This document shows positions 54,498 through 64,000 of a DNA stretch of 64,000 nucleotides, one piece after another. Below the pieces are notes generated by a model that ran no database searches, was not told the origin of the DNA, and was given only the letters and a program-made list of their open reading frames with translations. This DNA is from Pseudoalteromonas rubra (GTDB lineage: Bacteria; Pseudomonadota; Gammaproteobacteria; Enterobacterales; Alteromonadaceae), in contig NZ_CP013611.1 of the NCBI RefSeq assembly GCF_001482385.1, positions 620,001 to 684,000 of the forward strand. Direction: 5' to 3'. How positions within the stretch are numbered: position 1 is the stretch's first letter; the number at the start of each line of letters is the position of its first letter. The position numbers were made by a program, and so were the translations under genes.

Positions 54498-55020
54498 ATT
54501 TTTTCTCGCACAGGAAGAGTCGTTTATAAAATCCGCGAAGACCTTAACCGTGCTCAATGACCGAATTATTGCAATCCCTGTGGGTACAGCCTCTATTCAA
54601 TCGCAAAGTGGGCCCTTGGAAGCTATTTTGAGCTAAAATGTCCCCTCCTCAGGCTTTAACCTGCTGCCATTTATGAAAAAAGCTAAATTCTTCTGCGCGC
54701 CAAAACACTTCCATGAGCTATTTTAACCCGGTAAGAAAATTGCCCAGTTATTCGCTATGCTGCAACCATGGTTCGCTTACTACATGATCGCTGTCAATTT
54801 TGCTTAGAGTAACTGACTAATGGTAAGCAGTGCGCAGCACCTCATCATTGCGATTTGATAAATACCGCAGGGTTCCGAAAATAAAGTGAAAGCTAATAAC
54901 TGCTAGATTTATTTTGCTTCTATTGCGTGTTAAGGATGGGCAATCAGGTTTGATGAACAGTAAATATGAAAAAAGCCGCGGCACTATCGTACTCACGGCT
55001 TTAACAACCAGAATTTGTTT
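54498..55020. other. Intergenic region between TonB receptor and etfA
   Basis: It holds the receptor promoter region and the etf terminator. No gene longer than about 25 codons with a ribosome site was seen. Confidence 0.5.
54969..55002 (-). terminator. etfBA terminator
   Basis: On the reverse strand AAAGCCG pairs with CGGCTTT and runs into TTTTTT, 18 bases past the etfA stop. Confidence 0.8.
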
Positions 55021-55947
55021 TTACAAAGCTTGTTCGAGCTGAGGTAAGACGTCGAACAGATCCGCGACCAGGCCGTAATCAGCCACCTGGAAGATAGGTG
55101 CTTCCGCATCTTTATTGATGGCAACGATGACTTTTGAATCTTTCATGCCTGCAAGGTGCTGAATTGCTCCGCTAATACCAACAGCAATGTACAGGTCTGG
55201 TGCAACAATTTTACCTGTCTGACCTACCTGCATATCATTAGGTACGAATCCGGCGTCAACAGCCGCACGAGATGCACCAATAGCTGCACCTAATTTGTCG
55301 GCAATTCCGTTAAGCAATGAGAAGTTTTCACCATTTTGCATACCACGACCTCCGGAGATAACCACAGGGGCCGCCGTCAGCTCAGGACGCTCTGATTCTG
55401 TTTGTTCAACACCGACAAAACTACTTTGGGTATTTTCAACCGAAGTGGTCAATGTCTCGACAGCGACAGGCGCTTGCTCACCAGCTACATCAAACGCGCT
55501 GGCACGAACCGTAATAATCTTCTGCGCTTCCAGTGATTTAACTGTCGCAATAGCGTTACCCGCGTAGATCGGGCGCATAAAGGTGTCGGCATCAACGACC
55601 CCAACGATCTCAGAAATCTGCGATTTGTCCAGTAAAGCAGCGACGCGCGGCATGATGTTTTTCCCTGTGGTTGAAGCCGCAGCCAGAATATGACTGTAAC
55701 CATCTACCAGGGTGATCACCAGATCAGCGGTACTTTCTGCTAGTTGATGATCCAGTACACTGTCATCAGCCAACTTTACCGCCGTTACACCGGCAATTTG
55801 TGCAGCAGCCTCTGCAACAGGACCCACATTATTACCCGCAACCAGAACATGAATTTCAGCGCCAAGCTGGCTAGCTGCATGAACTACTTTTGCCGTTTCA
55901 GGCTTTAATACACCATTTTCGTGTTCAGCAATGACAAGTACGCTCAT
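55021..55947 (-). CDS. etfA: Electron transfer flavoprotein alpha subunit
   Basis: A 308-residue protein; the C-terminal FAD domain shows [57 protein letters not shown] and [20 protein letters not shown]. With EtfB it carries electrons from acyl-CoA dehydrogenases to ETF-QO. Starts within the etfB stop (ATGA overlap). Confidence 0.97.
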   Translation of the reverse strand: MSVLVIAEHENGVLKPETAKVVHAASQLGAEIHVLVAGNNVGPVAEAAAQIAGVTAVKLADDSVLDHQLAESTADLVITLVDGYSHILAAASTTGKNIMPRVAALLDKSQISEIVGVVDADTFMRPIYAGNAIATVKSLEAQKIITVRASAFDVAGEQAPVAVETLTTSVENTQSSFVGVEQTESERPELTAAPVVISGGRGMQNGENFSLLNGIADKLGAAIGASRAAVDAGFVPNDMQVGQTGKIVAPDLYIAVGISGAIQHLAGMKDSKVIVAINKDAEAPIFQVADYGLVADLFDVLPQLEQAL

Positions 55948-56696
55948 GAGATCACCTTAGCTTCAGTTTTTAATTTATTGACCAGTTCTTCTACGCTCTC
56001 AACAATGATGCCCGCTTCACGCTTGGCAGGCTCTTCCACCCGTACAAGTTCAATACGTGGCGCAAGGTCAACACCCAGCGTGTCTGCTGCGATAACATCA
56101 AGCGGTTTGCGTTTTGCTTTCATGATATTTGGCAAAGAGGCGTAGCGAGGCTCATTCAAACGCAGATCAGTGGTTACAACCGCAGGTAAGTTCAAGGCCA
56201 CTGTTTGCAGACCACCATCTACTTCTCGGGTCACAACGGCTTTACCATCTGCAATCTCAACATTAGATGCAAAGGTTCCCTGAGGACGCTTCGTTAATGC
56301 TGCTAACATCTGACCAGTTTGATTGTTGTCAGAATCGATAGACTGCTTACCCAAAATAACCAATTCAGGGCTTTCCTGCTCTACCAGCTTTGCCAGAAGT
56401 TTAGCTATATGAAGGGATTCAAGTTTTGCATCCGTTTCAATATGAATTGCTTTGTCAGCACCCAAAGCCAGCGCAGTGCGTAGCTGTTCCTGACAGGCTT
56501 TGTCACCGATTGAAACAGCGATCACTTCGTTTGCTTTACCTGCTTCTTTTAAGCGAATGGCTTCTTCTACCGCGATCTCACAGAACGGGTTCATTGCCAT
56601 TTTTACATTGGTCAGATCAACATCGCTGTTGTCGGCCTTGACTCTTGCCTTGACATTGTAGTCAATCACGCGTTTGATTGGCACAAGTACTTTCAT
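55944..56696 (-). CDS. etfB: Electron transfer flavoprotein beta subunit
   Basis: A 250-residue protein starting [16 protein letters not shown], with the ETF-beta signature region [54 protein letters not shown]. First gene of etfBA. The upstream 175 bp shared with ETF-QO contain two LiuR-like palindromes. Confidence 0.97.
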   Translation of the reverse strand: MKVLVPIKRVIDYNVKARVKADNSDVDLTNVKMAMNPFCEIAVEEAIRLKEAGKANEVIAVSIGDKACQEQLRTALALGADKAIHIETDAKLESLHIAKLLAKLVEQESPELVILGKQSIDSDNNQTGQMLAALTKRPQGTFASNVEIADGKAVVTREVDGGLQTVALNLPAVVTTDLRLNEPRYASLPNIMKAKRKPLDVIAADTLGVDLAPRIELVRVEEPAKREAGIIVESVEELVNKLKTEAKVIS

Positions 56697-56727
56697 GGTT
56701 ACTCCATCATCTGGTTATTCTATGGGC

Positions 56728-56791
56728 TGACGTATACGTCAACAAAACAATTTAATGAATCCAGACTACTTCCTGTTGACGTAAACGTCAA
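56728..56791. promoter_or_regulatory. Two LiuR-like operators between etfBA and ETF-QO
   Basis: TGACGTATACGTCA (56728-56741) and TTGACGTAAACGTCAA (56776-56791) are perfect or near-perfect palindromes, 49 bp centre to centre. From memory this form matches the motif proposed for LiuR (MerR family) in gammaproteobacterial branched-chain amino acid and fatty-acid catabolism. One site lies near each divergent promoter. Confidence 0.75.
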
Positions 56792-56871
56792 CCTAAAATA
56801 ACCTTAGCTTAACCTTAACAAAACTAAAGCCTCGTTTTAGTTAAACTACCGTCAATCTATGTGAGGTAAAA

Positions 56872-58521
56872 ATGGTCGAACGCGAAACCATGGAATTTGA
56901 TGTCGTGATTGTTGGCGCGGGCCCTGCGGGCCTGTCGTGTGCGATCCGACTTGCGCAACAGGCACAGGAAAAACAACAAGAACTGATGATCTGTGTCGTT
57001 GAGAAAGGCTCTGAGGTCGGAGCACATATATTGTCTGGTGCTGTCTTTGAAACTAAAGCGCTGGATGAATTAATCCCGGATTGGGCCGAAAAGAACGCCC
57101 CTGTCACCACAAAAGTTACCGAGGACGAAATCTACCTATTTAAAGATCAGGACAAAGCCACCAACATCCCGCACTTTGCGGTCCCTAAAACGTTTAAAAA
57201 CGACGGCAATTATATTGTCTCTATGGGTAATGTCTGCCGCTGGCTGGCAGAACAGGCTGAACAACTGGGCGTGGAGGTATTCCCCGGATTCAGCGCTCAC
57301 TCGCTGATAGTCGAGGGTGATGAGGTGAAAGGTATCATCACCGGTGATATGGGTGTTGGCAAAGATGGCGAGCCAAAAGACAGTTACATGCCCGGTATGG
57401 AACTGAGAGCCAAATACACCGTCTTTGCAGAGGGTTGTCGTGGCCACCTGGGCAAACAGCTGAGCAGTCAGTTTGCACTGGATAAAGACGCCACCCCTCA
57501 GCACTACGGTATTGGCTTTAAAGAGATCTGGCAAATTGACCCAGCAAAACATCAGGAAGGTAAAGTTGTTCATGGTACGGGCTGGCCACTCGATAACGAA
57601 ACCCACGGTGGTTCGTTTATGTATCATGCTGAGAATAATCAAGTCGTGATCGGGTTGATCATTGATCTGAACTACAAAAATCCATATCTGAGCCCGTTTG
57701 ACGAGTTTCAGCGCATGAAACATCAGCAAGTCTTTAAAGACACGCTGGAAGGTGGCGAGCGCGTTGCATACGGTGCCCGCGCCATTGCCAAGGGTGGCCT
57801 TCATGCGTTACCTAAGATGCACTTTCCGGGGGGTCTGCTAATAGGGTGTGATGCGGGTACGCTGAACTTCGCTAAAATCAAAGGCAACCATACGGCGATG
57901 AAATCGGGCATCATTGCCGCAGATACCATTGTGGCGGCACTGGGAGAAGATGCTCATCGTGCTGAGTTAAACGAATTTGCTGATAACTTCAAAAGCAGCT
58001 GGCTATATGACGAGCTATATCAATCACGTAACTTTGGCCCGGCCATGCACAAGTTTGGCCGTATCTTAGGCGGTGCTTACAATATGGTTGATCAAAACCT
58101 GTTTTCAGGTTCATTGCCATTTACACTCAAAGATACCACGCTGGACCACGCATCTCTTCGACTGGCAAAAGATTCGCATGAAATTAGCTACCCCAAGCCT
58201 GACGGCAAGCTGAGTTTTGACAAACTTTCATCGGTGTTTTTATCCAACACCAACCACGAGGAAGAGCAGCCATGCCATCTGCAGCTCAAAGATGTCACCA
58301 TTCCGATCCAGGTTAATCTTGAGCAGTATGCAGAGCCCGCGCAACGCTATTGCCCGGCTGGCGTCTACGAAGTCAGCGAGACTGAAAGCGGAGATAAGCA
58401 ATTTGTGATCAATGCACAAAACTGTGTCCACTGTAAGACCTGTGACATCAAAGATCCAAGTCAGAACATCACCTGGATTACTCCAGAAGGTGCCGGCGGC
58501 CCCAACTACCCAAATATGTAA
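56872..58521 (+). CDS. ETF-ubiquinone oxidoreductase
   Basis: A 549-residue membrane-associated iron-sulfur flavoprotein passing electrons from ETF to quinone. FAD site VIVGAGPAGLSCAIRL; EVGAHILSGAVFE; FPGGLLIGCDAGTLNFAKIKG; and the 4Fe-4S Cys set CPAGVYE .. NCVHCKTCDIKDPSQNI near the C-terminus. ATG 56872 follows GTGAGGT. Divergent from etfBA, probably co-regulated. Confidence 0.96.
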   Translation: MVERETMEFDVVIVGAGPAGLSCAIRLAQQAQEKQQELMICVVEKGSEVGAHILSGAVFETKALDELIPDWAEKNAPVTTKVTEDEIYLFKDQDKATNIPHFAVPKTFKNDGNYIVSMGNVCRWLAEQAEQLGVEVFPGFSAHSLIVEGDEVKGIITGDMGVGKDGEPKDSYMPGMELRAKYTVFAEGCRGHLGKQLSSQFALDKDATPQHYGIGFKEIWQIDPAKHQEGKVVHGTGWPLDNETHGGSFMYHAENNQVVIGLIIDLNYKNPYLSPFDEFQRMKHQQVFKDTLEGGERVAYGARAIAKGGLHALPKMHFPGGLLIGCDAGTLNFAKIKGNHTAMKSGIIAADTIVAALGEDAHRAELNEFADNFKSSWLYDELYQSRNFGPAMHKFGRILGGAYNMVDQNLFSGSLPFTLKDTTLDHASLRLAKDSHEISYPKPDGKLSFDKLSSVFLSNTNHEEEQPCHLQLKDVTIPIQVNLEQYAEPAQRYCPAGVYEVSETESGDKQFVINAQNCVHCKTCDIKDPSQNITWITPEGAGGPNYPNM

Positions 58522-58576
58522 TCCTACCTGGCAGGTACCACCTACCTGCCTGACACACTCTTTATCCTAAATTGCC

Positions 58577-58598
58577 GGGGCGAAATGCCCCTTTTTTT
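58577..58598 (+). terminator. ETF-QO terminator
   Basis: GGGGC / GCCCC stem with a 5-base loop and seven T. Confidence 0.9.
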
Positions 58599-58635
58599 CT
58601 ATACTTAAGCAAACGTTGAGTTAATGAGGTGCCCC

Positions 58636-59118
58636 ATGGCGCAGCAATCGGAAGTCGTGTTTCGCTTTTTAGCAGAGCCAACAGATGTGAACTTTGGTGG
58701 AAAAGTGCATGGTGGTGTGGTGATGAAGTGGATAGATCAAGCGGGCTATGCCTGTGCAGCAGGCTGGAGTGGTGCCTACTGTGTTACTGTATCTGTCGCG
58801 GGGGTGCGTTTTCACCGCCCTATTCTGGTTGGTCAGATTGTGGAGGTTTCAGCGCGGATTGCACACACCGGCAAAACCAGTATGCAGATATTCATCCAGG
58901 TACGCTGCGGCGATCCACAAAAGCAACACATGGTAGAAACCAATCACTGCATAATCAGCTTTATCGCAATGGATCAGGCTGGGTACCCCATTCCGGTTGC
59001 CAAGTTTGAAGCAAAAACGAAAGAACAAAAAGCGCTGGAGCAATATGCCATTCAGATGAAGGAAATTGCGATTCAAACAGAGTCTTTATTACAAAACACG
59101 CTGGATCAGGGTGACTGA
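58636..59118 (+). CDS. Acyl-CoA thioesterase (hotdog, YciA-like)
   Basis: A 160-residue hotdog protein: DVNFGGKVHGGVVMKWIDQAGYACA, with the helix after FGG, and VRFHRPILVGQIVEVSARIAHTGKTSMQI. ATG 58636 is favoured by GAGGT at 58627-58631; ATG 58624 would start four codons earlier. Hydrolyses acyl-CoA; next to ETF-QO, consistent with fatty-acid metabolism. Confidence 0.9.
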   Translation: MAQQSEVVFRFLAEPTDVNFGGKVHGGVVMKWIDQAGYACAAGWSGAYCVTVSVAGVRFHRPILVGQIVEVSARIAHTGKTSMQIFIQVRCGDPQKQHMVETNHCIISFIAMDQAGYPIPVAKFEAKTKEQKALEQYAIQMKEIAIQTESLLQNTLDQGD

Positions 59119-59125
59119 TCCAGCG
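59099..59125 (+). terminator. 11-bp perfect hairpin across the thioesterase stop codon
   Basis: CGCTGGATCAG / CTGATCCAGCG with a 5-base loop contains the TGA at 59116-59118. T-poor, so termination is uncertain; it may protect the 3' end. Confidence 0.5.
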
Positions 59126-59146
59126 CTTACACAAGCCCTTTAAGGA

Positions 59147-59941
59147 CTAAAACTGATACATTGCACCGATGAAGGCTACGTCCATAGTATCATCGCCAAC
59201 GAGGGGGCTCTTGCTGATAACATCATCCAGCTCCGTTCTGCTGACACTGCCAATCAGTGTTATCTCAGGCGTGATTTGATAATACGCATTGAGTCCAAAG
59301 GTGACGTTTATCGCATTGTCATCAGTCTGATAGGCTGTCCGGCCAACTGATGCGTTGATGTTCTTACCACTTATCCCGTAAACAGTGTTCACATAGTCCG
59401 AATCAAGCCAACGTACCTGTGCCTGTGCGGAAATGCCAAACCCGTGGCTGCTCTCATATAATGGAACTTCTGCACTCAGAGCAAAGTTGGTGGCATCTGA
59501 TTCATCAGACAAATCAGTGTGGCCGGATAAACCAAACCATAAAAACTTTGCCCCGTAATTCAGTACCAGCTCGCCGTCAGGCGCATCGTAGCCTTCAAAC
59601 ACTTTGCTATCAGAGCTGTTGTCTCCAAACAGACTATCATACCCTTCGTTACGGTAGCCCAGACCCGCATAGGCACTGAACACGTCATTAATGTTCAAAA
59701 ACTGATAGCCAATGGTACTGTCTTCATTAGAAAACCAGTTGCCTTTTTTAATGTCTGCCATCGGGACCAGAGCAAATTCACTCTTACCGCCCTGCCAAGG
59801 CAGATCTGCAACCAGCACACCTGCCCCCATTTTTACGTCCCAATCGTCGTTGGCTGGCTCTTCTGCGTGGCTGCATACGCTTGTCATTGCCAGGCACAGG
59901 CCAAGCGCTCGTACCACGTTGTGTTTAGTAATCCCGTTCAT
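59147..59941 (-). CDS. MipA/OmpV-family outer-membrane protein
   Basis: A 264-residue beta-barrel protein: signal peptide (ALGLCLAMTSVCSHA), WDVKMGAGVLVADLPWQGGKSEFALVPMADIKKG, repeated amphipathic strands and a terminal F (AFIGAMYQF). MipA/OmpV proteins are outer-membrane porin-like or scaffold proteins. Convergent with the thioesterase gene. Confidence 0.9.
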   Translation of the reverse strand: MNGITKHNVVRALGLCLAMTSVCSHAEEPANDDWDVKMGAGVLVADLPWQGGKSEFALVPMADIKKGNWFSNEDSTIGYQFLNINDVFSAYAGLGYRNEGYDSLFGDNSSDSKVFEGYDAPDGELVLNYGAKFLWFGLSGHTDLSDESDATNFALSAEVPLYESSHGFGISAQAQVRWLDSDYVNTVYGISGKNINASVGRTAYQTDDNAINVTFGLNAYYQITPEITLIGSVSRTELDDVISKSPLVGDDTMDVAFIGAMYQF

Positions 59942-60286
59942 AATGAGTTCCTTTGTCTCTATAAGTTTGCATTAGCGCTGAGGTATTAATCATCTGAGGG
60001 CTTTGGAGGCCTAAGCGGGATGCCTGGCCAACTGCCCCTGAACTTCACGGCTTCATAATGTGCTGAAATAATGCAAAACTCAGTGAGGACCTTGTGAGCA
60101 ACTGTTACTTTGTACGACATTTCAAAACAATTATTCACATAACCAGCTTTTAATGACTCGACCTTGTGGGTAAGTCACTCATTTTGGAACGGTTTAAAAT
60201 TATCTATTCCAACCCTTATCAGCTGGTAAGAGCTGTGCTATGATTGCCGCCGGCTTAAAGAGTGGTCAAATATAGAGCAAACAGTA
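59942..60286. other. Intergenic region, nothing recognised
   Basis: 345 bp between divergent genes. It should contain both promoters, but I see no strong -35/-10 pair, palindrome or structured element. Confidence 0.4.
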
Positions 60287-61048
60287 GTGAGAAATGTCCG
60301 ATTTTTGGTGGTCGATGATTGTACCACTGTACGCAATGTTGTGCGTAACATCATTAAGACGCGTCTGGGTTCTGAACAGGTGATGATGGCCGCTGATGGT
60401 AAGCAGGCACTCCAGATCCTAAAATCAAAGCCAGTCGACATTATTATCTCTGACTGGCAGATGCCTGAAATAAACGGCGAAGAGTTGCTTTATGAGGTCC
60501 GCAACAGCGCAAAGTTTAAGGACATCCCTTTTATCATGATGACCTCTAACGGTGAACGCGATTTTGTGATTACCGCAATACAAAATGGAGTGAGTCATTT
60601 TGTCGTTAAGCCTTTCAGAGCAGACAAACTAGAAGCCGCAGTCAATAAATCATGGAACAGTGCCAGTAAACGAGACTCAGTCAGGCACTCTGCTCTGCCA
60701 TCACATGCAATGCGGATCATTGCCTCTGATGCCTTATTGGAAGCCAAAGTACATAACATCAGTCATACCGGTATGCAGGTTTATACCAATTATGTTGATG
60801 CCCTGAAGCTATACAAACTTACTGAATTTAACCTCAGCTTTGACAATTTTGACGGGACTCATGCACTGAGCCTCTCCCCGCTCTATGGCACCATAGTGCG
60901 AATAGAAGCAAATGACGGACCTGAACAGGATTGTTTGCTTGGAGTACGCTTTGAGTTAGAAAAGTGCAGTGAACAGGTTCAGAGGAACCTGAACAAACTG
61001 ATGAAGCGCCTCAGCAACGTGGTGCCGGATATCGTTGATAATAGCTAG
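60287..61048 (+). CDS. Response regulator with C-terminal PilZ-like domain
   Basis: A 253-residue protein from GTG 60287. Receiver domain 1-125 with D10/D11, phosphoacceptor D56, T86 and K108 (VKPF). The C-terminal part (140-245; AKVHNISHTGMQVYT, LGVRFELE) looks like PilZ. The RxxxR motif is not evident and the D/NxSxxG is NISHTG, so c-di-GMP binding may be lost. No cognate kinase nearby. Confidence 0.8.
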   Translation: MRNVRFLVVDDCTTVRNVVRNIIKTRLGSEQVMMAADGKQALQILKSKPVDIIISDWQMPEINGEELLYEVRNSAKFKDIPFIMMTSNGERDFVITAIQNGVSHFVVKPFRADKLEAAVNKSWNSASKRDSVRHSALPSHAMRIIASDALLEAKVHNISHTGMQVYTNYVDALKLYKLTEFNLSFDNFDGTHALSLSPLYGTIVRIEANDGPEQDCLLGVRFELEKCSEQVQRNLNKLMKRLSNVVPDIVDNS

Positions 61049-61398
61049 ATGACCTGCCTGGCGAGTTCAAATACCGTTTTATTGGTGTGTTTAATCAGCT
61101 CATGACGCGGCATTTCGCATTGTGACATCACCTTGTTGACGACTAACTCTATTTCACATTGTAATGCCGTATTAAACTGAGTGGCGCGCACACTGCCGTC
61201 GCTCACACCAGCGAATAAGGGCTGCAAGAATGCCCGACGCTTACGCAACTGCTCAACCACCAGAGGCGTCACCGGCGATTGCTCCGAAAACACTTTACGA
61301 CAAATATTGCTGACCAGGCGGCTGTATGTCGGCTCCATCATATTTGAGATTAACCCCGTGTGTTGCCCACCTGCCTGACTACTTTCCAAACTAAACAT
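61045..61398 (-). CDS. Hypothetical protein
   Basis: A 117-residue helical protein with no recognised domain. It is convergent with the receiver/PilZ gene and overlaps its end by 4 bp. No signal peptide or membrane segment. ATG 61398 has no strong ribosome site. Confidence 0.55.
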   Translation of the reverse strand: MFSLESSQAGGQHTGLISNMMEPTYSRLVSNICRKVFSEQSPVTPLVVEQLRKRRAFLQPLFAGVSDGSVRATQFNTALQCEIELVVNKVMSQCEMPRHELIKHTNKTVFELARQVI

Positions 61399-61548
61399 TT
61401 AACAAACCAATACATAATGTAATAACCCGATCCTAGCTACAAACCTAAGTCTATGGAATTACACTCGATTACAGCGCCCGGCAGTTACATTTGTTCGATG
61501 AGCATTACATCGTTACAATACGCGCAAATTTACTAGCCGGAATAAAGC

Positions 61549-62259
61549 GTGCAATTCGATATACAGCCAATCGGTGTGATCCGCTCACCATACAAACAAA
61601 AGTTTGCCATTCCCAGACAACCTCGCTTAGTGCCAGAAGCAAAGGCCAAGCTGATATTTTGCGACGCATTCAACCGCGAGGAATTTGTACGAGGGATAGA
61701 AGAGTTCAGTCACCTTTGGTTGTTATTTCGCTTTCATGAAACCGCTGACAAAGGCTACTCAGCGTTAGTACGGCCACCGCGGCTGGGGGGCAACGAGCGT
61801 AAAGGCGTATTCGCAACTCGCGCCACCTTTAGGCCTAATGGCATTGGTATGAGCGCAGTGAAACTCGAAGGCGTTGAGTACAAGAATGGTCAGTTAGCAC
61901 TCTTACTATCTGGCATTGATTTGCTGGACGGCACACCCATTGTTGATATAAAGCCTTATCTGCCCTACTCTGACGCGCTTGCAGACGCTGCTGCCGGATT
62001 TGCAGATACCCGCCCTGAAACGGCGATGACCGTCAGTTTCACTGAACAAGCCGAAGCTTTTATTAGCACCCAGAGTGATTACCCTGAGCTCAAAGCCTTT
62101 ATAACCAATGTGCTCAAGCAGGACCCACGCCCGGCGTATAAGAAAAAGAAAGCAGAAACACAGAGTTATGGTATGAACCTGTATGACTTCAACATTCGCT
62201 GGATGGTCGACGGGGAGCACAACCAGGTGCTGGAAGTGACTCATTTCCAGCCGGATTGA
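61549..62259 (+). CDS. trmO: tRNA (N6-threonylcarbamoyladenosine37-N6)-methyltransferase TrmO
   Basis: A 236-residue SAM-dependent enzyme (formerly YaeB/TsaA). Motifs: the start PIGVIRSPYKQKFAIPRQP, FSHLWLLFRFH, RPPRLGGNERKGVFATRATFRPNGIGMSAVKLEGV and DLLDGTPIVDIKPYLPYSD. Start GTG 61549. Length fits the full enzyme with its C-terminal domain. Methylates t6A37 in tRNA. Confidence 0.95.
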   Translation: MQFDIQPIGVIRSPYKQKFAIPRQPRLVPEAKAKLIFCDAFNREEFVRGIEEFSHLWLLFRFHETADKGYSALVRPPRLGGNERKGVFATRATFRPNGIGMSAVKLEGVEYKNGQLALLLSGIDLLDGTPIVDIKPYLPYSDALADAAAGFADTRPETAMTVSFTEQAEAFISTQSDYPELKAFITNVLKQDPRPAYKKKKAETQSYGMNLYDFNIRWMVDGEHNQVLEVTHFQPD

Positions 62260-62417
62260 GCAAAAACTCCTCAGCCATTGGAACAGTCGCTTTTTCACGA
62301 TAAATAAAGCTTTTTAAGCGGTTTTAGCGCTGTTAAACTAACCCGACAAGAATACTACAACAACGTAGGGTTGCGTGGTCGATTGGCCGCAGCAATCTTC
62401 ATTTGAACGGAACAAGT

Positions 62418-64000
62418 ATGCGTACCAGTCAATATATTTTAGCGACTCAAAAAGAGACGCCTGCAGATGCAGAAGTGATCAGCCACCAGCTGATGTTACG
62501 TGCGGGCATGATCCGCAAGTTAGCCTCAGGTTTGTACACCTGGTTACCCTCCGGCCTGAAAGTGCTTCGTAAAGTAGAGAACATCGTACGCGAAGAGATG
62601 GATAAAGCCGGTGCCATCGAAATGCTGATGCCCATCATCCAGCCTGCGGATCTGTGGCAGGAGTCTGGCCGCTGGGAACAATTCGGTCCAGAACTGCTGC
62701 GCATCAATGACAGACATAACCGTCCATTTGCGCTGGGTCCGACACACGAAGAAGTGATCACTGATCTGGTACGTCGTGAAGTCAGCAGCTATAAACAGCT
62801 ACCCCTGACTTTGTACCAGGTTCAGACTAAAGTACGCGATGAAGTGCGCCCTCGTTTTGGTGTGATGCGCGCGCGTGAATTTACGATGAAAGATGCCTAC
62901 TCCTTCCATCTGGATGAAGCATGTCTGGAAAAAACCTATCAAGTAATGCACCAAGCTTATTGTAACATCTTCGAGCGCCTGGGACTGGATTACCGCCCGG
63001 TTATCGCAGATACCGGCTCTATTGGTGGCAGCGTATCTCATGAATTCCATGTGCTTGCTGAATCTGGCGAAGATGCCATTGCGTTCAGCACAGACAGTGA
63101 TTATGCCGCTAACATCGAAAAGGCCGAAGCCATTGCGCCTTCTGAGTCTCGCCCTGAGCCTTCGAAAGAACTGAATACTTTCGATACGCCTGAAGCAAAC
63201 ACCATTGCCGAACTGAAAGAAAAGCACGGTGTTAAACCACACCGCGGTGTTAAAACACTGATCGTCTACGGTGCACCTGACGAAGAAGGCCAGCGTGGTC
63301 TGGTTGCTCTGATCTTGCGTGGCGACCATGAGCTGAATGAGCTCAAAGCAGAAAAACTGCCACTGATAGACGCTCCGCTGGAAATGGCCAAAGAAGAAGA
63401 CATAGTTGCAGCCATTGGCGCTAAGCCTGGTTCACTGGGCCCGGTTGGTCTGAACATGCCGGTTATCGTTGATCGCAGCGCTGCGGTTATGGCCGATTTC
63501 GTCGCAGGTGCAAACCAAAATGGCGTGCACTACAGCGGCATCAACTGGGATCGTGATGTCTCAGATTACACAGTTGCTGACCTTCGCAATGTGGTTGAAG
63601 GCGATCCAAGCCCGTGTGGTAAAGGCACGCTGCAAATCAAACGCGGCATTGAAGTGGGTCACATTTTCCAGCTGGGAACTAAGTACTCAGAAGCCATGAG
63701 CGCCGGTGTATTAGGTGAAAGCGGTAAAAACCAAGTGATGACCATGGGTTGCTACGGGATTGGTGTATCACGTATTGTCGCTGCTGCGATTGAGCAGAAC
63801 AATGACGATTACGGGATCAAGTGGCCTCAGGCTATTGCTCCATTCGAGCTTGCTATCGTACCGATGAACATGCACAAATCTCATCGTATTCCGGATATTG
63901 CTCAGAAGTTCTATACCGAGCTGCAAGCGGCTGGCGTTGAAGTGTTATTCGATGACCGCAAAGAGCGTCCGGGTGTGATGTTTAATGACATGGAATTACT
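62418..64000 (+). CDS. proS: Prolyl-tRNA synthetase, 5' part (cut by window end)
   Basis: The frame is open from ATG 62418 to the last base: 527 residues of a bacterial-type enzyme of about 570. Class II motifs: [40 protein letters not shown] (motif 1 region), [51 protein letters not shown] (motif 2) and the INS editing domain (about 224-410), then [17 protein letters not shown] (motif 3). Attaches proline to tRNA. Confidence 0.97.
   Translation, partial: MRTSQYILATQKETPADAEVISHQLMLRAGMIRKLASGLYTWLPSGLKVLRKVENIVREEMDKAGAIEMLMPIIQPADLWQESGRWEQFGPELLRINDRHNRPFALGPTHEEVITDLVRREVSSYKQLPLTLYQVQTKVRDEVRPRFGVMRAREFTMKDAYSFHLDEACLEKTYQVMHQAYCNIFERLGLDYRPVIADTGSIGGSVSHEFHVLAESGEDAIAFSTDSDYAANIEKAEAIAPSESRPEPSKELNTFDTPEANTIAELKEKHGVKPHRGVKTLIVYGAPDEEGQRGLVALILRGDHELNELKAEKLPLIDAPLEMAKEEDIVAAIGAKPGSLGPVGLNMPVIVDRSAAVMADFVAGANQNGVHYSGINWDRDVSDYTVADLRNVVEGDPSPCGKGTLQIKRGIEVGHIFQLGTKYSEAMSAGVLGESGKNQVMTMGCYGIGVSRIVAAAIEQNNDDYGIKWPQAIAPFELAIVPMNMHKSHRIPDIAQKFYTELQAAGVEVLFDDRKERPGVMFNDMEL

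Noticed and set aside
54498..54660. Pho box before the TonB receptor
   Set aside because: No pair of CTGTCAT-like repeats was seen on either strand.

Overview
The window looks like the chromosome of a marine gammaproteobacterium, most likely Pseudoalteromonas. The evidence is the gene set: a rhombosortase, the S9 peptidase lipoprotein, MiaE, a MipA/OmpV protein, NAD-malic enzyme, ETF and ETF-QO with LiuR-like palindromes between them, TrmO and ProS. The genus is my inference from protein character, not from a search. No rRNA, tRNA, CRISPR array or complete insertion sequence was seen.

Region 1 (1 to about 13.4 kb) is the right part of a tailed prophage. It runs: an AT-rich gene fragment, distal-tail-like protein, hub-like protein, DUF6950-like protein, a very large central tail hub (J-like) protein, a tail fibre and a DUF4376-like protein, then a strong terminator. 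The hub gene is split by a -1 frame change exactly at an A_AAA_AAG heptamer (3312-3318). Its C-terminal half carries three tandem A-B module pairs joined by collagen-like Gly-X-Y linkers. A small reverse-strand orphan gene and a broken solute-binding-protein remnant mark the transition to core chromosome.

Region 2 (13.9-27.5 kb, mostly reverse strand) is housekeeping: miaE, a sulfotransferase-like gene coupled to a MAPEG gene, a SIMPL protein, a TIGR02285-type periplasmic protein, maeA, ggt, rhombosortase (forward), an S9 peptidase lipoprotein, a YeiH-type transporter and purEK.

Region 3 (27.3-38 kb) is regulatory and envelope-related. It has two divergent TetR modules with paired operators (one with a small membrane protein, one NemR-like with an HPP protein). 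A Fur-box-preceded three-gene operon encodes an FpvG-like PepSY membrane protein. Then follow a flippase, a membrane-anchored glutaredoxin, a TPR protein, a LysR regulator, a small Cys-rich peptide that looks like an orphan RiPP precursor, and trhO.

Region 4 (38-51 kb) contains a DEAD-box helicase coupled to a CvfB-like S1 protein, two acetyltransferases, a large secreted protein with four Cys-paired repeats and a lyase-like C-terminus, a lipoprotein with a C-terminal CxxCH, a peroxiredoxin, and a wHTH/membrane-protein pair. That pair has a 15-bp-arm palindrome at its start and its membrane gene appears frameshifted.

Region 5 (49-64 kb) contains a PAS protein, a secreted metallophosphoesterase next to a TonB-dependent receptor, etfBA divergent from ETF-QO, a thioesterase, a MipA/OmpV protein, a REC-PilZ-like protein, trmO and the 5' part of proS (cut by the window end).

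The best leads for something undescribed are the orphan RiPP-like peptide (36562-36741), the split tail hub with its modular fibre, the secreted four-repeat protein, and the palindrome-controlled membrane/wHTH pair.
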